Shown here piece by piece: positions 62,661-64,000 of a stretch of DNA of 64,000 nt; the first letter of the stretch is position 1, and each line of letters starts with the position of its first letter. The DNA is from Todiramphus chloris collaris (taxonomy: Eukaryota; Chordata; Aves; Coraciiformes; Alcedinidae): positions 9,676,887 through 9,740,886 of the forward strand of contig JANVCC010000073.1 in NCBI GenBank assembly GCA_025345505.1, read 5' to 3'. A program made the translations under genes and the position numbers. A model generated the notes under the pieces. It searched no databases and was not told where the DNA came from. It worked only from the letters and a program-made list of their open reading frames with translations.

Positions 62661-63654
62661 TTCACTTCAGCTCAGACACTCACTATTAGTTGCAGGGCTG
62701 TTTCAAGGTTACATTTCTGCATAGTCTCAATGTGTGTACTTCACTGTGTAAAGTTATGGAGGTGCAAAAGAGATTGCAGGACTGAGATGGTGGTATCTGG
62801 TGTCAGAGGTGAAAATAGTTTATGGCTAGTCAATCAGCACAGTGCAGGCCAAGAAGCCACCTTGCATTGATAGGAAAGAAGATATTTACACTGAAAAGCA
62901 CTTTATCTCTGAAAAGGTGGCATAATAAGTCACAACAACAACAAAACCAAACCAAAACCAAACCCGCCAAAAAAATCCAGAAACAAACAAAAAACCAAAA
63001 ACAAACTAAAAAACCCAATGATGTACCTTTTAGGAAGAAATAGTTTCTTTTCTGTCTTTCCAAGGATAGAAAAGTTAAGTCTCTGAGAAGTAGTGATTAC
63101 TTTTTTTGACGATCAAAAAATATTCTCTGCTTTCCCGCAGTCTTTTCCACATCACTGTAGCCAGAAACTTTTCTGTCTCTGAGCAGTAATCATTTACCTG
63201 AAAAATACCCTGTAATATTTCTCTTTGTGGAGGCCAGTCAGTTACAAATAATGACTTTGAAGCGTGATATATAACTGAAACTGGCATGAAAAGAAATGGA
63301 TGAGACAATTAGAACTTATAAGAAGGGTGGTTGCATTAATATGCTGGAGAGAATCACTTAGAATGAAGAATTCCAAACTCCAGGGAAACCTTAAAATGTA
63401 TTTGGCATCTGAATTATTGCACAAAGCACAAAACAAACATACATAAAATCCTGACCTAGACTTCAGACACTGACAAATGTCCCTCTGACTTCATGGGGTC
63501 AGGATTCCAGCTGACTTCATACACACATCTCGAGTATTTAATATCTGACATTTTATGGTGAGATTTAGGTGCTCAGGTAGAAAATAGGCATGCTCAGAAC
63601 ATCCTCCCCTATTGACAGTGGTCAAATGCTGATGGTGCTTAAAATCAGTTGATA
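62661..63654. other. Intergenic DNA, no gene recognised
   Basis: AT-rich with the A/C simple sequence at 62934-63019. No coding evidence. Confidence 0.5.
62934..63019. repeat. A-rich CAA/CCAAA simple sequence
   Basis: ACAACAACAACAAAACC followed by AACC/AAAC units and an A-rich end. Low complexity. Confidence 0.85.
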
Positions 63655-64000
63655 TCCCAGTTTGCCACAGCTTGAACTGGTGGTTGCTGTAGTGATGCCC
63701 ATGCCCGTGATCAGATGGGACTGGCACAGGGCACCCCTGCTCTCCCATCTCCCAACTCCTCCCACATACCCCAGTGCCAGCAGCCCCTGCAGAGTGCAGG
63801 CCTTGTGCTGTCATCAACTCTGGGCAGTCCAGGACACCTCTCCATGGTCACCACAGGGAAGGGGGATCCTCAGTGCTGCCTGGCCCTTGGTGAGGGGCAA
63901 GGTTCTCATGGCGCCCAGAGACCACTGTGATGAAGAGCCCATGGGTGTGACCAGGGAACTGTGATGCCAGTCTGTGGACGATGAGCTGAACGCCCACTCC
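63655..64000. other. GC-rich stretch at the window edge, identity unknown
   Basis: Base composition shifts abruptly from AT-rich to GC-rich at about 63655 and stays so to the end. Open frames of 100 and 71 codons on the plus strand and 108 on the minus strand overlap here, but none resembles a known protein. It could be the start of an LTR, a satellite, or a gene-rich segment beyond the window. Confidence 0.35.

Noticed and set aside
1-64000. CRISPR arrays, operons, bacterial promoters, tRNA or rRNA genes
   Set aside because: None seen. The sequence is vertebrate nuclear DNA and no cloverleaf or rRNA-like segment was recognised by eye.

Overview
This window is vertebrate nuclear DNA, most probably from a bird. 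The repeats are avian in character: several CR1 LINE 3' ends and ORF2 fragments, solo LTRs of two ERV families, and no Alu, B1 or L1. The background is AT-rich and gene-poor. The species cannot be named from the sequence.

Only one protein-coding gene can be supported. It is SLITRK2 on the minus strand: an intact single-exon coding sequence of 857 codons at 52132-54705. It encodes a neuronal type I membrane protein with two leucine-rich-repeat blocks, one transmembrane helix and a C-terminal tyrosine motif. Upstream on the minus strand (54706 to about 55860) is a strong CpG island with a perfect cAMP-response element. A plausible 5'UTR intron (54737-55275) would place the transcription start in or near the island. 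A long CA microsatellite and a poly-purine tract lie just beyond the island. No second gene is seen, so SLITRK2 sits in a gene desert of at least 52 kb on its 3' side and about 8 kb on its 5' side.

The rest of the window is non-coding and can be layered by repeat age. (i) Relatively young avian CR1 copies lie at 5.3-6.3, 9.6-10.9, 34.3, 41.1-42.0 and 42.0-42.5 kb. (ii) Solo LTRs lie at 5.37-5.95 kb and 62.15-62.66 kb (one family, plus strand) and at 9.79-10.56 kb and 25.5-26.2 kb (another family, minus strand). Two of them sit inside older CR1 copies. (iii) Ancient CR1/L3-type LINE remains lie at 20.0-20.3, 21.6-21.99 and 58.2-58.6 kb. A MIR/CORE-SINE-like fragment lies at 44.1-44.3 kb, and other old amniote repeat remnants are scattered. 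(iv) Simple repeats include a perfect 59-bp tandem duplication at 36.9 kb.

The most unusual structure is a pair of inverted copies of a roughly 75-80 bp sequence at 16.23 and 17.94 kb. They are about 90% identical by eye, each contains a palindromic core, and the matching sequence stops at a TA dinucleotide on both outer sides. This is what a TA-inserting DNA transposon of about 1.7 kb would look like, though two exapted copies of an old repeat would also fit. I could not run a repeat library, so repeat names are by recognition only.
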